The position numbers and the translations under genes were made by a program. This document shows, piece by piece, positions 5,401 to 7,390 of a DNA stretch of 7,390 nt. Below the pieces are notes generated by a model that made no database searches, was not told the DNA's origin, and worked only from the letters and a program-made list of their open reading frames with translations. The stretch is from Bifidobacteriaceae bacterium (lineage in GTDB: Bacteria > Actinomycetota > Actinomycetes > Actinomycetales > WQXJ01): the NCBI GenBank assembly GCA_031278075.1, contig JAITLE010000278.1:1-7390 (forward strand). Reading direction: 5' to 3'. Every line of letters begins with the position of its first letter. Position 1 is the stretch's first letter.

Positions 5401-5482
5401 GGCGCGGCAGGGACTCCTGTGGCGCCGCCACGACCAGCGATGGCGTGGCCCGCGCCGTCCAACCGAGGGAGAAGGAGTGCCC
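5401..5482 (+). promoter_or_regulatory. Putative riboswitch expression platform sequestering the nrdD ribosome binding site
   Basis: GGGACTCCT at 5410-5418 can pair with AGGAGT-g-CCC at 5473-5482 (nine pairs, one bulged G), covering the AGGAG Shine-Dalgarno of nrdD. The pair encloses a GC-rich hairpin at 5421-5456 (GGCGC, GCCACG and CCA paired with TGG, CGTGGC and GCGCC around a GCGA tetraloop). A competing hairpin at 5401-5429 pairs CAGG (5408-5411) with CCTG (5416-5419) and GGCG (5401-5404) with CGCC (5426-5429). It would occupy the anti-Shine-Dalgarno strand and break the other fold. No T-tract follows the GC-rich hairpin, so translational rather than intrinsic-termination control is favoured. 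Pairings were found by eye; energies were not computed. Confidence 0.55.
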
Positions 5483-5488
5483 ACACCA

Positions 5489-7390
5489 ATGCAAGACAAC
5501 GCCGACGCCATCCAGGCGGCCGCTCAGCCGCCCGCCAGCCCCGCCAGCCCCGCCAGCCCCACTCAAGTGGTCAAACGCACAGGCGAGACTGTGCCGTTCG
5601 ACCTGACGCGAATCGAATCAGCGATCTCCCGGGCGGGCGCCGCCACCGGAGAGTTCGGGGGCGCGGAGGCGCACCTCCTGGCCCGCCAGGTCGCCATCCG
5701 GCTGGCACGGCGCGAGGCGCCATCCCACGTCGAAGAGATCCAGGACGCGGTGGAGCGCCTGCTCACGGACTCGGGGTTCTGGGCGACCGCCCGGGCCTAC
5801 ATCGTCTACCGGGAGCAGCACACCAGGCTGCGCTCCGTCAGGCGCGTGGTCGTGGACGTGAGCGCTTCGATCAACGAGTACCTCGACCGGTCCGACTGGC
5901 GCATCAACGCCAACGCGAACCAGGGCTACTCGCTGGGCGGACTCATCCTCAACTCCTCCGGCAAGATCACCGCGAATTACTGGCTGTCGCACGTCTACTC
6001 GCCCGAGGTGGGCCAGGCGCACCGTGACGGCGCGCTGCACATCCACGACCTCGACATGCTTTCGGGCTACTGCGCGGGATGGTCGCTGAAGATGCTGCTC
6101 AGAGAAGGACTCAACGGCATCCCCGGCAAGGTGGAGGCGACCGCGCCCAAACATCTCAGCTCCGCGGTGGGCCAGATCGTCAACTTCTTGGGCTGTCTCC
6201 AGAACGAGTGGGCTGGCGCCCAGGCGTTCAGCTCGTTCGACACGTACATCGCGCCCTATATCCGCAAGGACCGCCTGAGCTACACGGAGGTTCTGCAGGC
6301 GATCCAAGAGCTGGTCTACAACCTGAATGTGCCCAGCCGCTGGGGCACCCAGACGCCGTTCACCAACCTGACCTTCGACTGGGTGTGCCCGGCTGATCTC
6401 CGCGACGAACACCCAGTGATCGCCGGCGAGACCCAGCCCTTCGCCTACGGCGACCTCCAAGCGGAGATGGACATGGTGAACCGCGCCTACATCGAGGTCA
6501 TGACCGCGGGCGACGCGACAGGCCGCGTGTTCACTTTCCCGATCCCGACGTACAACATCACCGCGGACTTCGACTGGGATTCGCCCAATGTGTCCGCCCT
6601 GTTCGAGATGACCGCGAAATACGGTCTGCCGTACTTCCAGAACTTCATCAACTCGGACCTGGAACCGGGAATGGTCCGGTCGATGTGCTGCCGGCTGCAA
6701 TTGGATCTGCGGGAGCTCCTCAAGCGCGGCAACGGCCTGTTCGGCTCCGCGGAGCAGACCGGATCGGTGGGAGTGGTGACGGTGAACATGGCCCGCCTCG
6801 GCTATCTCCACGCCGGCGACGAACCCGGGCTGTTGCTCGCCCTGGACCGCCTCCTCACCATGGCCCGTGATTCCCTGGAGATCAAACGGAAACTGATCCA
6901 GCGCTACATCGACGAGGGTCTGTTCCCTTACACGAAGCGTTACCTGGGCACCCTCAGGAACCATTTCTCCACGATCGGCGTCAACGGCGTCAACGAGATG
7001 ATCCGCAACTTCACGCGTGGCGCCATCGACATCACCGACCCGCGCGGCCACGCTTTGGCCGTCCGCGTCCTGGACCATGTGCGCGCCCGCATGGTCGAAT
7101 TCCAGGAGGCGACCGGCCACCTGTACAACCTCGAGGCCACACCCGCCGAAGGCGCCACATACCGGTTCGCGAAGGAGGACCGCAAACGCCACCGGGACAT
7201 CATCCAGGCCGGCACGCCCGACAACCCGTATTACACGAATTCCTCGCAACTTCCAGTCGGTTTCACGGACGACCCGTTCGAGGCCCTGGAACGTCAGGAA
7301 GAGTTGCAACGCAAGTACACGGGCGGCACCGTCCTCCACCTGTACATGGCCGAGCGCGTCTCCACCGCCGACGCCTGCAAGGAGCTGGTC
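5489..7390 (+). CDS. nrdD: Anaerobic (class III) ribonucleoside-triphosphate reductase NrdD, 3' end outside window
   Basis: NrdD reduces ribonucleoside triphosphates to deoxy forms under anoxic conditions, using a glycyl radical installed by the radical-SAM activase NrdG. The visible 634 residues begin with a Pro-Ala-Ser repeat tail (PAS x3 at 15-23, from three identical 9-bp units at 5531-5557). An ATP-cone allosteric domain starts at VVKRTGETVPFD (27-38) and runs to about 115. The catalytic barrel carries the HIHDLDML motif (184-191), Cys195 in GYCAGW and Cys400-Cys401 in MVRSMCCRL; Cys195 and one of the pair correspond to the thiyl-radical and barrel cysteines of the family. The frame is open to the last base. 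The missing C-terminus should hold the zinc site and the glycyl-radical motif. The ATG at 5489 has AAGGAG 11 nt upstream; the in-frame GTG at 5477, preceded by GAGGGAG, is an alternative adding four residues. nrdG would be expected next. Expression is predicted to be B12-repressed through the leader riboswitch. Confidence 0.95.
   Translation, partial: MQDNADAIQAAAQPPASPASPASPTQVVKRTGETVPFDLTRIESAISRAGAATGEFGGAEAHLLARQVAIRLARREAPSHVEEIQDAVERLLTDSGFWATARAYIVYREQHTRLRSVRRVVVDVSASINEYLDRSDWRINANANQGYSLGGLILNSSGKITANYWLSHVYSPEVGQAHRDGALHIHDLDMLSGYCAGWSLKMLLREGLNGIPGKVEATAPKHLSSAVGQIVNFLGCLQNEWAGAQAFSSFDTYIAPYIRKDRLSYTEVLQAIQELVYNLNVPSRWGTQTPFTNLTFDWVCPADLRDEHPVIAGETQPFAYGDLQAEMDMVNRAYIEVMTAGDATGRVFTFPIPTYNITADFDWDSPNVSALFEMTAKYGLPYFQNFINSDLEPGMVRSMCCRLQLDLRELLKRGNGLFGSAEQTGSVGVVTVNMARLGYLHAGDEPGLLLALDRLLTMARDSLEIKRKLIQRYIDEGLFPYTKRYLGTLRNHFSTIGVNGVNEMIRNFTRGAIDITDPRGHALAVRVLDHVRARMVEFQEATGHLYNLEATPAEGATYRFAKEDRKRHRDIIQAGTPDNPYYTNSSQLPVGFTDDPFEALERQEELQRKYTGGTVLHLYMAERVSTADACKELV

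Noticed and set aside
5421..5456. GC-rich hairpin as an intrinsic terminator in the nrdD leader
   Set aside because: No U-tract follows and it ends only 16 nt before the ribosome binding site. It fits better as part of the fold that hides the Shine-Dalgarno sequence.
3774..5489. 571-residue open frame on the minus strand across three genes
   Set aside because: It is antisense to the chorismate mutase, the membrane protein and the riboswitch. Its translation is low-complexity Arg/Gly-rich with no family features.
5618..7339. 573-residue open frame on the minus strand
   Set aside because: It lies entirely antisense to nrdD, whose protein is unmistakable. Long antisense frames are expected in GC-rich codon-biased genes.

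Overview
The window is GC-rich throughout, and its gene families (ClpX with an LGF/IGF-type ClpP loop, a short monofunctional chorismate mutase, type I pantothenate kinase, candidate leaderless GTG starts) point to a high-GC Gram-positive bacterium (Actinobacteria). A class III (oxygen-sensitive) ribonucleotide reductase and a NifX-like metal-cluster protein suggest an anaerobic or facultative lifestyle. I cannot name a genus.

Layout from left to right: a perfect inverted repeat at the left edge (15-47); a small NifX/NifB-type iron-molybdenum-cluster-binding protein (259-615, +), probably translated from a leaderless GTG; about 200 bp with no recognisable gene; a MITE-like structure with 22-27 bp inverted ends and a possible CTAAG target duplication (821-987), whose right end contains the stop codon of coaA; pantothenate kinase coaA (983-1936, -); a coaA/clpX divergent intergenic region holding the decayed tail of an IS30-family transposase; clpX (2320-3777, +) with an unusual Gly/Ala-rich insertion; an AroQ-class chorismate mutase two bases downstream (3780-4145, +); a secreted or membrane-anchored protein of unknown family (4239-5072, +); a strong-looking promoter and a well-preserved cobalamin riboswitch (about 5158-5352); and the first 634 codons of nrdD, the anaerobic ribonucleoside-triphosphate reductase (5489 to the window end, +).

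The most informative part is the right half. A B12-sensing leader stands in front of a ribonucleotide reductase that does not use B12. This arrangement predicts that the enzyme is switched off when cobalamin is plentiful, presumably because a B12-dependent class II reductase encoded elsewhere then does the work. Downstream of the aptamer I can pair two mutually exclusive structures by hand. One buries the nrdD Shine-Dalgarno sequence and the other frees it, so control at translation initiation looks likely.

The left half is mainly housekeeping (CoA synthesis, proteolysis, aromatic amino acids) with traces of past mobile-element activity on both sides of coaA. I see no CRISPR array, tRNA, rRNA, phage or defence system, and no clearly new multi-gene system. 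The notable items are regulatory and structural.
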